Shown here in pieces: positions 1 to 8,542 of a stretch of 64,000 nucleotides of DNA; position 1 is the stretch's first letter, and each line of letters begins with the position of its first letter. The notes beneath the pieces are model-generated. The model ran no database searches. It was given only the letters and a program-made list of their open reading frames with translations, and was not told where the DNA came from. The translations under genes and the position numbers were made by a program. This DNA is from JAYODW01 sp038116745 (GTDB lineage: Bacteria > Pseudomonadota > Gammaproteobacteria > Ga0077536), in the NCBI GenBank assembly GCA_038116745.1, contig JAYODW010000026.1, forward strand, positions 1 to 64,000, read 5' to 3'.

Positions 1-43
1 ATAGCGATTCCGCGAGATACAGCGATGCCGTGCAGTGAGAAGC

Positions 44-313
44 TCAGCTTGGCTCTCCGAACTTCTCATTAATCAGGGTAACCAACGAAGCCAGCGCTTC
101 CTCCTCATCTCCCCCCTCGGTTGAGATTCTGATCTCAGCCCCCTGCGCGGCGGCAAGCATCATGACCCCCATGATGCTTTTACCGTTGATGGTTTTTTCT
201 CCCTTTGTCAGCAGGACGGTGGAAGAGTAAGCGGATGCGGTCTGGACCAGCTTTGCTGCTGCTCGGGCGTGTAGCCCGAGGCGGTTAATGATGGTGATAT
301 CAGCAATAGGCAA
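44..313 (-). CDS. ptsO: HPr-family phosphocarrier protein NPr (nitrogen PTS)
   Basis: Small HPr-fold protein that passes phosphate from EI-Ntr to PtsN in the regulatory nitrogen PTS. The motif GLHARAA carries the phosphorylatable His. I chose the TTG at 313 because a GGAG Shine-Dalgarno sits 7 nt upstream, it gives 89 residues (the usual HPr length), and it places the active His at residue 15. A GTG at 382 would add 23 unconserved residues but overlaps the rapZ stop (GTGA), so it remains possible. It is the last gene of the rpoN-hpf-ptsN-rapZ-ptsO series. The family is certain; only the start is open. Confidence 0.9.
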   Translation of the reverse strand: MPIADITIINRLGLHARAAAKLVQTASAYSSTVLLTKGEKTINGKSIMGVMMLAAAQGAEIRISTEGGDEEEALASLVTLINEKFGEPS

Positions 314-378
314 GGGGGTTCTCCGGGGAGTCAGGTCAGGGCGATGCGCCTTTATGCTTGGCTCAGAAGCGATCTCGC

Positions 379-1245
379 TCACAGATCTCTGTGGCTTATC
401 AGGGTTTTCTTTCCGCTAGCCCGAAAATGTTGCGCGAGGCGATCTGCTGTGTAGACCGATCGGTGCCGGCCGCCGGTACAGCCGATCGCCACGGTCAGAT
501 AGCTTCGGCTGGTCATTTCAAAGCGCGGGATCCACGCGGCTAGAAAGTTCGCAATGCTGCTGATGAACTCTTCTACAGCTGGAGAATTCGAGAAGTAGCT
601 GCATACCGCAGCGTCCCGCCCCGTGAGGTCGCGTAGTTCGTCCTGCCAGTAGGGGTTGGGCAGACAGCGCGCATCAAAGACGAAGTCCGCATCCGCGGGA
701 ACACCACTCTTGAAGCCGAACGATTGGAATTGGACTGAAAGCGCCGGGTCGGTTCTGCCGGCTACGGATTTTCTAATCGTTGCGCGTAATTCGTGGACGT
801 TAAAGGTTGTCGTATCAACGCGAAGGTCAGCGAGAAGCGCGACCTCGTGTAACAGTGAACGTTCTAAGCGGATAGCTTCGGTCAGCGAGGTTGCTTCATC
901 CGACAGCGGGTGCTTTCTACGCGTTTCGCTGAAGCGCATGGTCAGCTTCTCGTCCCTGGCATCGATGAACAGCAGTTCAACCGGTATCCCTTCCTGCCTG
1001 AGAGAAGCGACGGCACCAGGAAGCTGGCGAATCGCCGCCTCGTGGTTGCGCGCGTCTATTCCGACAGCGACGCGCTTAAAGTGGGCTCCACTCTGTTCAT
1101 TCAGGTGTCTGACCAAGGTCGACAGGATGCCTGCTGGGAGATTATCAACGCAGTAAAAGTCCGCATCTTCAAGTGCATGCAACGCGATGGTTTTACCGGC
1201 TCCAGAAAGACCCGAAATGATGAGCAGTCGCTCGATTGCGGCCAT
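379..1245 (-). CDS. rapZ: RNase adapter protein RapZ
   Basis: 288-residue P-loop protein. In enterobacteria it binds GlmZ/GlmY small RNAs and guides RNase E, controlling GlmS and so amino-sugar supply. Walker A is GLSGAGKT at residues 12-19. The C-terminal domain carries GCTGGRHRSV from about residue 255, which is diagnostic of the family. It lies 18 nt downstream of ptsN and next to ptsO, the conserved gammaproteobacterial order. Whether GlmZ-type sRNAs exist in this organism cannot be seen here. Confidence 0.96.
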   Translation of the reverse strand: MAAIERLLIISGLSGAGKTIALHALEDADFYCVDNLPAGILSTLVRHLNEQSGAHFKRVAVGIDARNHEAAIRQLPGAVASLRQEGIPVELLFIDARDEKLTMRFSETRRKHPLSDEATSLTEAIRLERSLLHEVALLADLRVDTTTFNVHELRATIRKSVAGRTDPALSVQFQSFGFKSGVPADADFVFDARCLPNPYWQDELRDLTGRDAAVCSYFSNSPAVEEFISSIANFLAAWIPRFEMTSRSYLTVAIGCTGGRHRSVYTADRLAQHFRASGKKTLISHRDL

Positions 1246-1263
1246 GGAAATGGTCGAGGGCGA

Positions 1264-1725
1264 CTACTTTTCTTCGACGGTCAGCATCTCGAAGACCTCG
1301 CCCGCGTTGTTCTGAAGACGAAGTTGGTCCACAAGCTGCGTATCCGAAAATTTCCTGGCCAAGGATGCGAGCAGGTCGAGATGCTCGGACGTTGCGTCAG
1401 CTGGAACGCACAGGGCAAAGAACAGATCGACCGGAGCATTATCGATGGCGTCAAACTGGATAGCGGATTGCGTGCGGACGAAAGCACCCGTTGAGACGGG
1501 GCTGTGTATGCGGCCGTGAGGGATGGCGATTCCGCCGCCTACCCCGGTGGCGCCAAGCCGCTCGCGTGCGAGCAGGCTTTCGAAAATCCGGTCTTCGCTC
1601 AGGCCGGTTGTTGAACTTGCGAGCAGCCGGGCCAGTTCCTCAAGTATGGCTTTCTTGCTACCGGCAACGACGTTTAAAGCCACGCGGTCCTCAGAGAGGA
1701 TGTCGGATATCTGCATAGGGTGCAT
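1264..1725 (-). CDS. ptsN: PTS IIA-like nitrogen regulatory protein PtsN
   Basis: EIIA-Ntr of 153 residues, the end acceptor of the nitrogen PTS. In related bacteria it regulates potassium transport and nitrogen and phosphate responses rather than sugar uptake. The phosphorylation site is His70 in GGGIAIPHGRI. The listed ATG gives an MHPMQ start; a second ATG three codons on (1716) gives MQISDIL, also plausible. It sits between hpf and rapZ, tightly spaced and on the same strand as rpoN, so probably in the rpoN transcript. Confidence 0.96.
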   Translation of the reverse strand: MHPMQISDILSEDRVALNVVAGSKKAILEELARLLASSTTGLSEDRIFESLLARERLGATGVGGGIAIPHGRIHSPVSTGAFVRTQSAIQFDAIDNAPVDLFFALCVPADATSEHLDLLASLARKFSDTQLVDQLRLQNNAGEVFEMLTVEEK

Positions 1726-1767
1726 AGCGTACGGAGGGCTGAGGTAATTCAGGTTGGGAGGTAAGGT

Positions 1768-2061
1768 TTAGCTGCGGTGATCGGTGAGCTTCTCTTTGTG
1801 TTTTTTTACCTGTCGGTCGAGCTTATCCACCAGCGCGTCGATCGCGGCGTACATGTCATCGTTCTCGCTTTCGGCGTGAATGTTATTTCCCGCGAGGTGA
1901 ACAGTTGCCTCAGCTTTTTGTCGTTGTTTTTCGACGCTTAGTACGACATGGACGTCAACAACCTGGTCGAAGTGGCGTTCGACGCGCGTCAGTTTGTTGT
2001 GGATGTAATCGTGCATGGACTCTGTGACGTCTACATGATGCCCATCTATCTGTATTTGCAT
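1768..2061 (-). CDS. hpf: Ribosome hibernation promoting factor, short form
   Basis: 97-residue HPF/YfiA family protein (sigma-54 modulation protein) that binds the 30S decoding region and promotes inactive 100S ribosomes in stationary phase. It begins MQIQIDGHHVDVTESMHDYI and keeps the family pattern of a beta strand, a helix with basic residues, and a Lys-rich tail. Its length matches the short HPF form with no C-terminal dimerisation domain. It lies between rpoN and ptsN, the usual position that gave the family its older sigma-54 modulation name. Confidence 0.95.
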   Translation of the reverse strand: MQIQIDGHHVDVTESMHDYIHNKLTRVERHFDQVVDVHVVLSVEKQRQKAEATVHLAGNNIHAESENDDMYAAIDALVDKLDRQVKKHKEKLTDHRS

Positions 2062-2139
2062 GGCTATATATCTCCTGGTGGCAGGTCCGCGGTTCCTGTT
2101 TTTTTGGTGAGCGCGGGATCACTTGTTTCGCTGGTCCTC

Positions 2140-2149
2140 GGGGGGGGGG
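2140..2149. repeat. Run of ten G residues between rpoN and hpf
   Basis: Ten consecutive G in the 108-nt rpoN-hpf spacer. On the transcribed strand it is a C10 tract about 20 nt after the rpoN stop. Homopolymers this long are prone to slippage but this one is outside any reading frame. It may affect mRNA structure between rpoN and hpf, or be a sequencing artefact in length. Confidence 0.9.
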
Positions 2150-2169
2150 CGATTTTCTCGGGTGGCATT

Positions 2170-3678
2170 TCAGGCAAGCCGCTTTCGTTCGTTAGATGGC
2201 GGAATTGCCATGGCCTCACGGTACTTGGCGACGGTGCGCCTCGCCACCTGAACGCCCTGCTCTGAGAGCAGCGCGGCGATTTTATTGTCGCTGAGCGGCT
2301 TAGAGCAGTTCTCAGCCGCAATGATTTTTTTGATGACTGCGCGGATTGCCGTTGACGAGGCTTCCCCGCCAAGGGTTGTGCTCAGATGGCTCGAAAAAAA
2401 GAACTTGAGTTCGAAGATTCCCTTGGGCGTGTGCATGTATTTGCGTGTGGTCACGCGTGAAATCGTCGACTCGTGCATTTCCAGTGTATCCGCTATGTCA
2501 TGCAGCACCAGCGGCCGCATGGCTTCTTCACCGTGCTCTAGAAATGCTTGCTGCCGTTCTACGATAGCGCTGGAAACTTTCAACAGCGTCTCGCTGCGAC
2601 TCTGCAGGCTCTTGATGAACCACTTTGCCTCCTGAAGGTGCGCGCGCATGGACGTCTGGTCATCTTCGTTCTTTGAGCGTCTGACCAGCGATGCGTAGTA
2701 CGGGTTGACCCGAAGCGGGGGTACTGTTTCAGGGTTGAGTTCGACCCGCCAGCGGTTGTTGTGTTTCGACACATAAACGTCGGGCACGATGTATTCAGTC
2801 TGCCCGCTATCAAAGGAGGAGCCTGGCCGGGGATTAAGAGACTGAATGAGGGCAATAACCTGTGCCAGCTCATTTTTGCTGAGCTGCAGCTTGCGCATGA
2901 GCTGGGTGTAATCGCGACCGCCGAGCAGGGAGAACAAATCAGAACAGCAGCGTTGCGCCTCTTCCAGCCACGGAGTAGAGGAATCGAGCTGGGCCAGCTG
3001 CAAACGAAGACATTCGCTCAGGTCCCGCGCCGCAACGCCGGTCGGATCCAAGCCCTGCACCATTTTCAGAACGGCCGCGATCTCCTCTTCCGCAAGGTCA
3101 TCAGACTCGTCTTCTCTGAGAGTCTCGCAGAGATCGGTGATGCTCGTCTGCAGATAGCCATCGCTGTCGAGCGCATCAATAATCGTTGCGGCAATCGTTT
3201 TGTCAGCGCTGCTGATCGGAAGCAGATTGAGCTGCCATAGAAGGTGCTCGGCAAGCGTCTGGCTGGCAGAGTCAGCCCGCTCATACTCGGCATCAAGGGT
3301 TTCTGCCTGGCCGGTGGTCATCCCCGATGTTGGTAACGTGTCGTAAATGTCGTCCCATTCCGTGTCGACCGGCAAATCGTTCGGAATATCGGCTGTCGTC
3401 GACAGCGTCTCTTGTTCCATGGGGTCGCCCCCCGCTAACTCCTGAGGCGCCTCGAATTCCTGATCGAAATCAGTTTCAGGATCGGGCGTGTGCTCGATAC
3501 CCTGTTCGTCGAAATCATCGCCTGGCTCCGCGACCTCGAGCATCATGTTTGAGTCGAGTGCGTCCTGGATTTCGGCGGAGAGCTCTAAAGCCGATAGCTG
3601 AAGCAGCCGTATGGCCTGCTGCAGCTGCGGCGTCATCGTCAGCTGCTGGCCGATTCGTAGTTGTAAAGACTGCTTCAT
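2170..3678 (-). CDS. rpoN: RNA polymerase sigma-54 factor RpoN
   Basis: Alternative sigma factor of 502 residues that directs RNA polymerase to -24/-12 promoters and needs AAA+ enhancer-binding activators. The N-terminal region I is Gln/Leu rich (LTMTPQLQQAIRLLQLSALE). An acidic region II follows at about residues 50-130, then the core-binding domain, and the RpoN box ARRTVAKYRE lies at about 479-488 with a normal C-terminal tail. Length and layout are typical. It is downstream of lptB with a 120-nt gap that may hold its own promoter; no clear motif was found there. Confidence 0.98.
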   Translation of the reverse strand: MKQSLQLRIGQQLTMTPQLQQAIRLLQLSALELSAEIQDALDSNMMLEVAEPGDDFDEQGIEHTPDPETDFDQEFEAPQELAGGDPMEQETLSTTADIPNDLPVDTEWDDIYDTLPTSGMTTGQAETLDAEYERADSASQTLAEHLLWQLNLLPISSADKTIAATIIDALDSDGYLQTSITDLCETLREDESDDLAEEEIAAVLKMVQGLDPTGVAARDLSECLRLQLAQLDSSTPWLEEAQRCCSDLFSLLGGRDYTQLMRKLQLSKNELAQVIALIQSLNPRPGSSFDSGQTEYIVPDVYVSKHNNRWRVELNPETVPPLRVNPYYASLVRRSKNEDDQTSMRAHLQEAKWFIKSLQSRSETLLKVSSAIVERQQAFLEHGEEAMRPLVLHDIADTLEMHESTISRVTTRKYMHTPKGIFELKFFFSSHLSTTLGGEASSTAIRAVIKKIIAAENCSKPLSDNKIAALLSEQGVQVARRTVAKYREAMAIPPSNERKRLA

Positions 3679-3798
3679 CTGGGTCGGAAGAGCGGTGACC
3701 GACGGGAATTGATAACCTAGTTTAGCCCAACAAAAAAAGACCTAAGCGCGTTCTGGGAAGTGCAGTGCGGTGATAGCAGGGACCGTAATGCGAGGTCT

Positions 3799-4524
3799 TC
3801 AGAGCTTGAAAGTCTCACCTAGATATACCTTGCGCACGCGCTCGTTTGCGAGAATGGCGTCGGCATCGCCCTGGGCGATGATTGTTCCCTCGTTAACGAT
3901 GTATGCGCGGTCGCAGATACGCAGGGTTTCCTGAACGTTATGGTCGGTGATTAGTACGCCAATACCGATCTGTTGCAGGTGACTGATGATGCGCTGGATA
4001 TCGCCCACGGAGATCGGGTCGACCCCCGCGAAAGGTTCATCGAGAAGAATGAAACGGGGCTCGGTTGCCAGTGCTCGCGCGATTTCCACGCGCCGCCGCT
4101 CGCCCCCCGAGAGCGAGATGCCAAGATTTTCCCGGATGTGTTCGATATGGAACTCGCGTAATAGCGCTTCCAGTTTGCGCTTACGTTGCGGCGGGCTCAG
4201 ACCGGGGACAATTTCCAAGACCCCCAGTATGTTCTGTTCGACGGTCAGCTTCCGAAACACAGACGCTTCCTGTGGCAGGTAGCCGAGCCCTTTGCGGGCA
4301 CGCACGTCCATGGGCAGCCGCGTGAGTTCCTCCGCGTCGAGATGAATGGAGCCTCCTTCGCTGGTGACCAGACCTACGATCATGTAGAAGCTGGTCGTTT
4401 TCCCCGCCCCATTGGGGCCAAGCAAACCAATCACTTCCCCGCTGTTGACCTCCAGGCTGACGTCCTTGACCACTTTCCGTGAGCGATATGTTTTCGCCAG
4501 ATGTCTTACCGAGAGAACGCTCAT
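3799..4524 (-). CDS. lptB: LPS export ABC transporter ATP-binding protein LptB
   Basis: Cytoplasmic ATPase (241 residues) of the LptB2FGC complex that drives lipopolysaccharide from inner to outer membrane. Walker A GPNGAGKT is at residues 36-43, the ABC signature is LSGGERRR, and Walker B with its catalytic Glu is in ILLDEPFAG. It follows lptA in the normal order, but with a 126-nt spacer containing a perfect hairpin rather than the usual close junction. Confidence 0.98.
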   Translation of the reverse strand: MSVLSVRHLAKTYRSRKVVKDVSLEVNSGEVIGLLGPNGAGKTTSFYMIVGLVTSEGGSIHLDAEELTRLPMDVRARKGLGYLPQEASVFRKLTVEQNILGVLEIVPGLSPPQRKRKLEALLREFHIEHIRENLGISLSGGERRRVEIARALATEPRFILLDEPFAGVDPISVGDIQRIISHLQQIGIGVLITDHNVQETLRICDRAYIVNEGTIIAQGDADAILANERVRKVYLGETFKL

Positions 4525-4556
4525 GGGTTCAGATGCTCCGGGAGGCTGAATTCCAC

Positions 4557-4579
4557 GAGCCGTACATCAGACGGCTCGT
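4557..4579. other. Perfect 8-bp inverted repeat between lptA and lptB
   Basis: CGAGCCGT, 7-nt loop, ACGGCTCG, inside the 126-nt lptA-lptB spacer. No T run follows on the minus strand, so it is not a typical intrinsic terminator. It may be an mRNA stability or processing element that separates lptA and lptB expression. Confidence 0.5.
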
Positions 4580-4650
4580 CCGGTTCGCCGCCGATTCCGG
4601 TGAGATGAGGGTTTTTCGTCGCAGCGTTGACTGCACGCGCTGTACCGCAG

Positions 4651-5265
4651 TCAGTCTTTTTTCTTCGGTGGAATGATGATGCGCACGCGACCGGATTGTT
4701 CTTTTTTCTGCTCATCTTTGTTTGCGCTGGCCGCTCGTGAGGAGCGCACGGTGACAATACTGCGCGCAGTATCGTAGTTAATGCGGTGTCCCTGGGTGAG
4801 TCGCTCGCCTTGAGTTACTTTTGCCTGACCGATCACGTAAATCATGTTTTCCTGTGCGTGGTACTCGATCATCAGGCCTTCGCCCTCGACGTCTTCGTCA
4901 CCTTCGTTCGGGGTTTGTCTGAAGGTGGCCAGACGACCTTCCATGTAGGCATCTTTGAGATCCCGCTCGGGGGTGAAGTTGACTCGTAAGCGGTCGCCGG
5001 TCATGCGGATCGAGCCCTGAACGACCACGACATTCCCGACGTAGACAGTAGTTCCTTCCTCATCGTCGAGCTCGGCGAAGTCGGCCTCGATTTCTATTGC
5101 TTGTTCAAAATCGGTCGAAAGTGCTTTGACCGGAGAGAGCGCTTGCATAGCGCTGATAAGGATGAACAGCAGCAGCCAGAATTGACCCCGGCGGTTTGAA
5201 AAAAGGAACAAAATCGGATGCCACTCCCACTTTGGGTTTACTTCAGCTCTGAGGTGACGGCTCAT
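4651..5265 (-). CDS. lptA: LPS transport periplasmic protein LptA
   Basis: Periplasmic bridge protein of the Lpt machine. From the ATG at 5265 the protein has 204 residues, with a basic and hydrophobic signal segment (FWLLLFILISAMQAL) and then the OstA-like beta-jellyroll (IEIEADFAELDDEEGTTVY, VVVQGSIRMTGDRL). The frame is open 69 nt further upstream, but the later ATG gives a sensible signal peptide and a 23-nt overlap with lptC. The C-terminus is Lys-rich. The start has only a weak ribosome site, consistent with translational coupling to lptC. Confidence 0.92.
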   Translation of the reverse strand: MSRHLRAEVNPKWEWHPILFLFSNRRGQFWLLLFILISAMQALSPVKALSTDFEQAIEIEADFAELDDEEGTTVYVGNVVVVQGSIRMTGDRLRVNFTPERDLKDAYMEGRLATFRQTPNEGDEDVEGEGLMIEYHAQENMIYVIGQAKVTQGERLTQGHRINYDTARSIVTVRSSRAASANKDEQKKEQSGRVRIIIPPKKKD

Positions 5266-5809
5266 GTCGGCTTCTGACGCGGTTAACCAGTTCCAGTTTG
5301 TCGTGTGCGAGATTGGCTCGCATTCCGATAGCACGAGTCACGGAAGCGGGGCTGACGATCGTTGTTGCGCTATCTGTTTCAGCGTAGCGTTCCTTCGGCA
5401 GGACACGCAGCTCGGTCGTCAGGATCTGAAATCTGCGCTTCCCTGTCTGATCAAGTCTCCAGATCTCCACTGCACCGTGGAGCAAAACCACATTGTTACC
5501 TGAGCTGATCCAGCCGGACTCTGCAGTGACGTGCCAAGGTTGTGGGTCAGAATTGTAAAGCTCAAGGTGGGGGCTGGCTAATTCGATGGAGTCGTCATCC
5601 GGAAAATGCTCAACCCGCTTTGAGTAGAGTATCGAGCGGGTAAGGCCATCGTCACCCAGCGTACGGCGAACCATCTGGTCCAGGTAATAGTCCGGTTCAT
5701 GTCGGCTGGTACGTGTCGGTGCGGTGTCGGCGCGTTGCATCGCCTCCAGCCACCAGAAGCTGAGAACCGCAGAGACCAGGACCCCGAGGGTTAGGAGCAG
5801 CCAGTTCAC
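5243..5809 (-). CDS. lptC: LPS export protein LptC
   Basis: 188-residue bitopic inner-membrane protein that links LptBFG to LptA. One N-terminal membrane helix (residues about 3-19) is followed by a periplasmic LptC domain containing an LELYNSDPQPWHV-type strand. The start is GTG (5807-5809). The 3' end overlaps lptA. The 154 nt upstream separate it from kdsD and contain no kdsC, the gene usually found there. Confidence 0.93.
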   Translation of the reverse strand: MNWLLLTLGVLVSAVLSFWWLEAMQRADTAPTRTSRHEPDYYLDQMVRRTLGDDGLTRSILYSKRVEHFPDDDSIELASPHLELYNSDPQPWHVTAESGWISSGNNVVLLHGAVEIWRLDQTGKRRFQILTTELRVLPKERYAETDSATTIVSPASVTRAIGMRANLAHDKLELVNRVRSRHEPSPQS

Positions 5810-5963
5810 CGCCTGCGAGCGCTCATGATGTGTATCTCTGCTTCGCTATCTGAGCTGCTGGGTGTTCCGAGCTGAGCGAGGCCAAGCGACTTGATTCAGA
5901 ATCGCGGAACTGTTTCACACAGCAATTGAGTGGCTATGGGACGTGATGGGGAACAGTGCGGCA

Positions 5964-7022
5964 TCAGACAACTCGTGCCCGCAACAGGTCATGCATATTC
6001 AAGACCCCGACGAGGTGTAAGTCGGCGCTGGCGACCAGCACGGCGTTGATTTTATGCGTCTGCATGACCTGCAAAGCCTCGGCAGCGAGCAGTCCCGGAC
6101 TGACGGTTACGCATTCAGTGGTCATAACTTCGGCAAGCGTCGTGGCATGGAGGTCTTTTCCCCGCTCAAGAACGCGCCGCAGGTCGCCGTCTGTAAACAC
6201 ACCCTCAACTTTGCCGGACGCGCTCAGGACAGCGGTCAGGCCAAGACCTTTCCGAGTCATCTCGACCAGCGCCTCGCTGACGCTGGCGTCACGCTGAACT
6301 GTCGGCATAGCGCTGCCGCTGTGCATCAGGTCGTCGATTTTCAGTAGTAATCGGCGGCCAAGGGAGCCCCCGGGGTGGGCCCGCGCAAAATCGCTTTCCG
6401 TAAAGCCACGAGCCTGGAGAAGGGCAATTGCGAGCGCGTCACCCATGGCCAGGGCTGCAGTAGTACTCGACGTTGGCGCCAGCCCCAGGGGGCACGCTTC
6501 TTCACGAATTTCGATGCGGATACAAACCGTCGCTGCTCTGGCGAGCGTCGAGGACTGCTTTCCAGTCAGGGCGATTAGCGGTACGCCAAGCCGTTTGATG
6601 ATGGGCAGGAGCACCGTCAGCTCCTCTGTCTCGCCGGAATTAGACAGCGCGAGCGTGACGTCCTGCGGTGTAATCATTCCAAGGTCGCCGTGACTGGCTT
6701 CTCCTGGATGAACAAAAAATGCCGGCGTGCCGGTGCTGGCCAGAGTTGCTGCGATCTTGCTGCCAATGTGTCCAGATTTCCCCATCCCCAGGACAACCAC
6801 CCGCCCAGTGCAGCGAAGCATGAGGTCAGCCGCAGCCACGAAGTCGTCGTCAACAGACGAGAGCAGGTTCTCTATGCTTCTGGCTTCAATTCTGAGCACT
6901 TCACGACCCATCTCAAGCACTTTCTCAGGATCAAAGAGTGAGCTGGCGTTGTGTGGTCGTTCGGTCAGATCAGTCATTTTTTTATAGGAGGCGGGTTGGA
7001 GTGGAGACTTTGCGCCGGTCAT
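5964..7022 (-). CDS. kdsD: Arabinose-5-phosphate isomerase KdsD
   Basis: Converts ribulose 5-phosphate to arabinose 5-phosphate, the first step of KDO synthesis for LPS. An N-terminal SIS domain (GMGKSGHIGSKIAATLASTG, LSNSGETEE) is followed by two C-terminal CBS domains; 352 residues in all. The N-terminus is somewhat long, and an internal ATG at 6977 is an alternative, but neither start has a good Shine-Dalgarno. It is the first gene of the kdsD-lptCAB-rpoN block and is divergent from murU across an 84-nt gap. Confidence 0.95.
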   Translation of the reverse strand: MTGAKSPLQPASYKKMTDLTERPHNASSLFDPEKVLEMGREVLRIEARSIENLLSSVDDDFVAAADLMLRCTGRVVVLGMGKSGHIGSKIAATLASTGTPAFFVHPGEASHGDLGMITPQDVTLALSNSGETEELTVLLPIIKRLGVPLIALTGKQSSTLARAATVCIRIEIREEACPLGLAPTSSTTAALAMGDALAIALLQARGFTESDFARAHPGGSLGRRLLLKIDDLMHSGSAMPTVQRDASVSEALVEMTRKGLGLTAVLSASGKVEGVFTDGDLRRVLERGKDLHATTLAEVMTTECVTVSPGLLAAEALQVMQTHKINAVLVASADLHLVGVLNMHDLLRARVV

Positions 7023-7106
7023 CTCGATCGACCATGAGGATCATGCCAGAGCGTGTAAAGTTCTGACACCGACGTGGACCGGCTGTCCGGTGCAGAGAGC
7101 AAAATA

Positions 7107-7775
7107 GTGAAAGCAATGATTCTGGCGGCGGGCCGTGGAGAGCGCATGCTGCCTCTAACCCGATTTCTTCCGAAGCCACTGCTGCAGGTGAATGGGGAGA
7201 CGCTGATCGAACGACACGTAGTGCGGCTGCGCCGAGCAGGTTTCACTGAGCTGGTGATTAACGTGTCCTATCTTGGAGAGCGGATAGAGCAACATCTTGG
7301 GGCGGGAGAAGCCTTCGGGGTGCGGATACAGTATTCCCGGGAGCCTGATGGCCCAATGGAAACAGCGGGCGGCATCGCTCGCGCGCTGGGGCTGCTGGGC
7401 GAGGGCCCTTTCTTGGTCGTCAACGCTGATGTCTGGACTGCTTTCAATTTTGCTCGGCTGTGTTCCCGGGTTGACCAGGCACACATCGTTCTGGTGCCCA
7501 ATCCTGCGCACAACGTCGGTGGTGACTTCGCGCTGCAAGCAGGCAGGCTTCGCTTGGAGGGGAGTGAGAGCTTTACCTACGCCGGGATCGGTGTGTTCCG
7601 TAGAGAGTTTTTTGACGCTGTGGGGACATCCCGGATCGGCCTGGGCCATTTGTTGCGGGACGCAGCTGCAGCCGGAATTGCTTCCGGCGAGATTTTTTAC
7701 GGCACGTGGTTCGATGTAGGTACGCCGGAGCGATTGGCCGAAGTGCGGGGGCACCGTTCGATTCACGCAAAGTGA
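7107..7775 (+). CDS. murU: N-acetylmuramate alpha-1-phosphate uridylyltransferase (MurU-like)
   Basis: Nucleotidyltransferase of 222 residues with the signature AMILAAGRGERMLPLT, PKPLLQVNG and VVNADVW, the pattern of MurU in Pseudomonas. MurU makes UDP-MurNAc from MurNAc-1-phosphate in the fosfomycin-bypass peptidoglycan recycling route. I chose GTG 7107 (VKAMILAAG) as this is where the family begins; an upstream GTG at 7074 is in frame. Its usual kinase partner amgK is not adjacent. A related sugar-phosphate nucleotidyltransferase (GmhD or RmlA-like) is the main alternative. Confidence 0.8.
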   Translation: MKAMILAAGRGERMLPLTRFLPKPLLQVNGETLIERHVVRLRRAGFTELVINVSYLGERIEQHLGAGEAFGVRIQYSREPDGPMETAGGIARALGLLGEGPFLVVNADVWTAFNFARLCSRVDQAHIVLVPNPAHNVGGDFALQAGRLRLEGSESFTYAGIGVFRREFFDAVGTSRIGLGHLLRDAAAAGIASGEIFYGTWFDVGTPERLAEVRGHRSIHAK

Positions 7776-7837
7776 GGCCTAGTGTCCCGGTTGCGCTTTG
7801 TATCGTGCTAAGCACAAATCAGCATCCCCGGCGCAGA

Positions 7838-8542
7838 TCAGTCCGGCTGTAACGCTGATGCCTGGTACCGCGTGGGATCGCTGATCTGTGCCTGTTCGAA
7901 CCCCTCGCGCCGCAGGCGACACGCGTCGCAGCGACCGCAGGCCAGCCCTCCAGGATCAGCCTGATAGCAACTCACCGTAGTCGCAAAATCAACGCCATGG
8001 TGTACACCCCGACGGATGATTTCCGCTTTGCTCAGCGCTAACAAAGGGGTGCAGATCCGCACCGCTTCCCCGCCATCGACTGCCCGGGTAGCCAGACCCG
8101 CCAGATGCTGGAAGGCCTGGATGAATTCAGGGCGACAGTCGGGATAGCCCGAGTAATCGATCGCATTGACGCCGATGTGTATCTCCTGAGCGGAGAGGAT
8201 CTCGGCCCAGCCCAGCGCGAGTGCCAACATGATCGTATTGCGCGCCGGCACGTAGGTTATCGGGATCCCGACGGAAGGTGAGTCTGGAACCGCGATCTCG
8301 TCGTCGGTCAGGGCAGAGCCGCCAAATTGGTTGAAGTCAACCGAAACGACACGATGTTCTTTTGCACCGTGTCGCTCGGCGATAGTCCGCGCGGCTTGAA
8401 GCTCTGCTGCGTGCCTCTGGCCGTAATTCACGCTCATTGCATAGCAGCTTCGACCGCGCGCGGCAGCCTCGGCCAGGACGGTCGCTGAATCCAGCCCGCC
8501 CGACAGCAGCACCACAGCGCGGATCTCAGCGTCCGGGCTCAT
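7838..8542 (-). CDS. queC: 7-cyano-7-deazaguanine synthase QueC
   Basis: ATP-dependent enzyme turning 7-carboxy-7-deazaguanine into preQ0 for queuosine tRNA modification. The PP-loop is SGGLDS at residues 14-19. The zinc cysteines are at 192, 202, 205 and 208 (CGRCDAC preceded by CYQAD). Length 234 is normal. It overlaps the upstream queE by 17 nt, so the two are co-translated. Confidence 0.97.
   Translation of the reverse strand: MSPDAEIRAVVLLSGGLDSATVLAEAAARGRSCYAMSVNYGQRHAAELQAARTIAERHGAKEHRVVSVDFNQFGGSALTDDEIAVPDSPSVGIPITYVPARNTIMLALALGWAEILSAQEIHIGVNAIDYSGYPDCRPEFIQAFQHLAGLATRAVDGGEAVRICTPLLALSKAEIIRRGVHHGVDFATTVSCYQADPGGLACGRCDACRLRREGFEQAQISDPTRYQASALQPD

Noticed and set aside
4521..4757. 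Minus-strand small frame between lptA and lptB
   Set aside because: Overlaps both neighbours in another frame and has no ribosome site or conserved motif.
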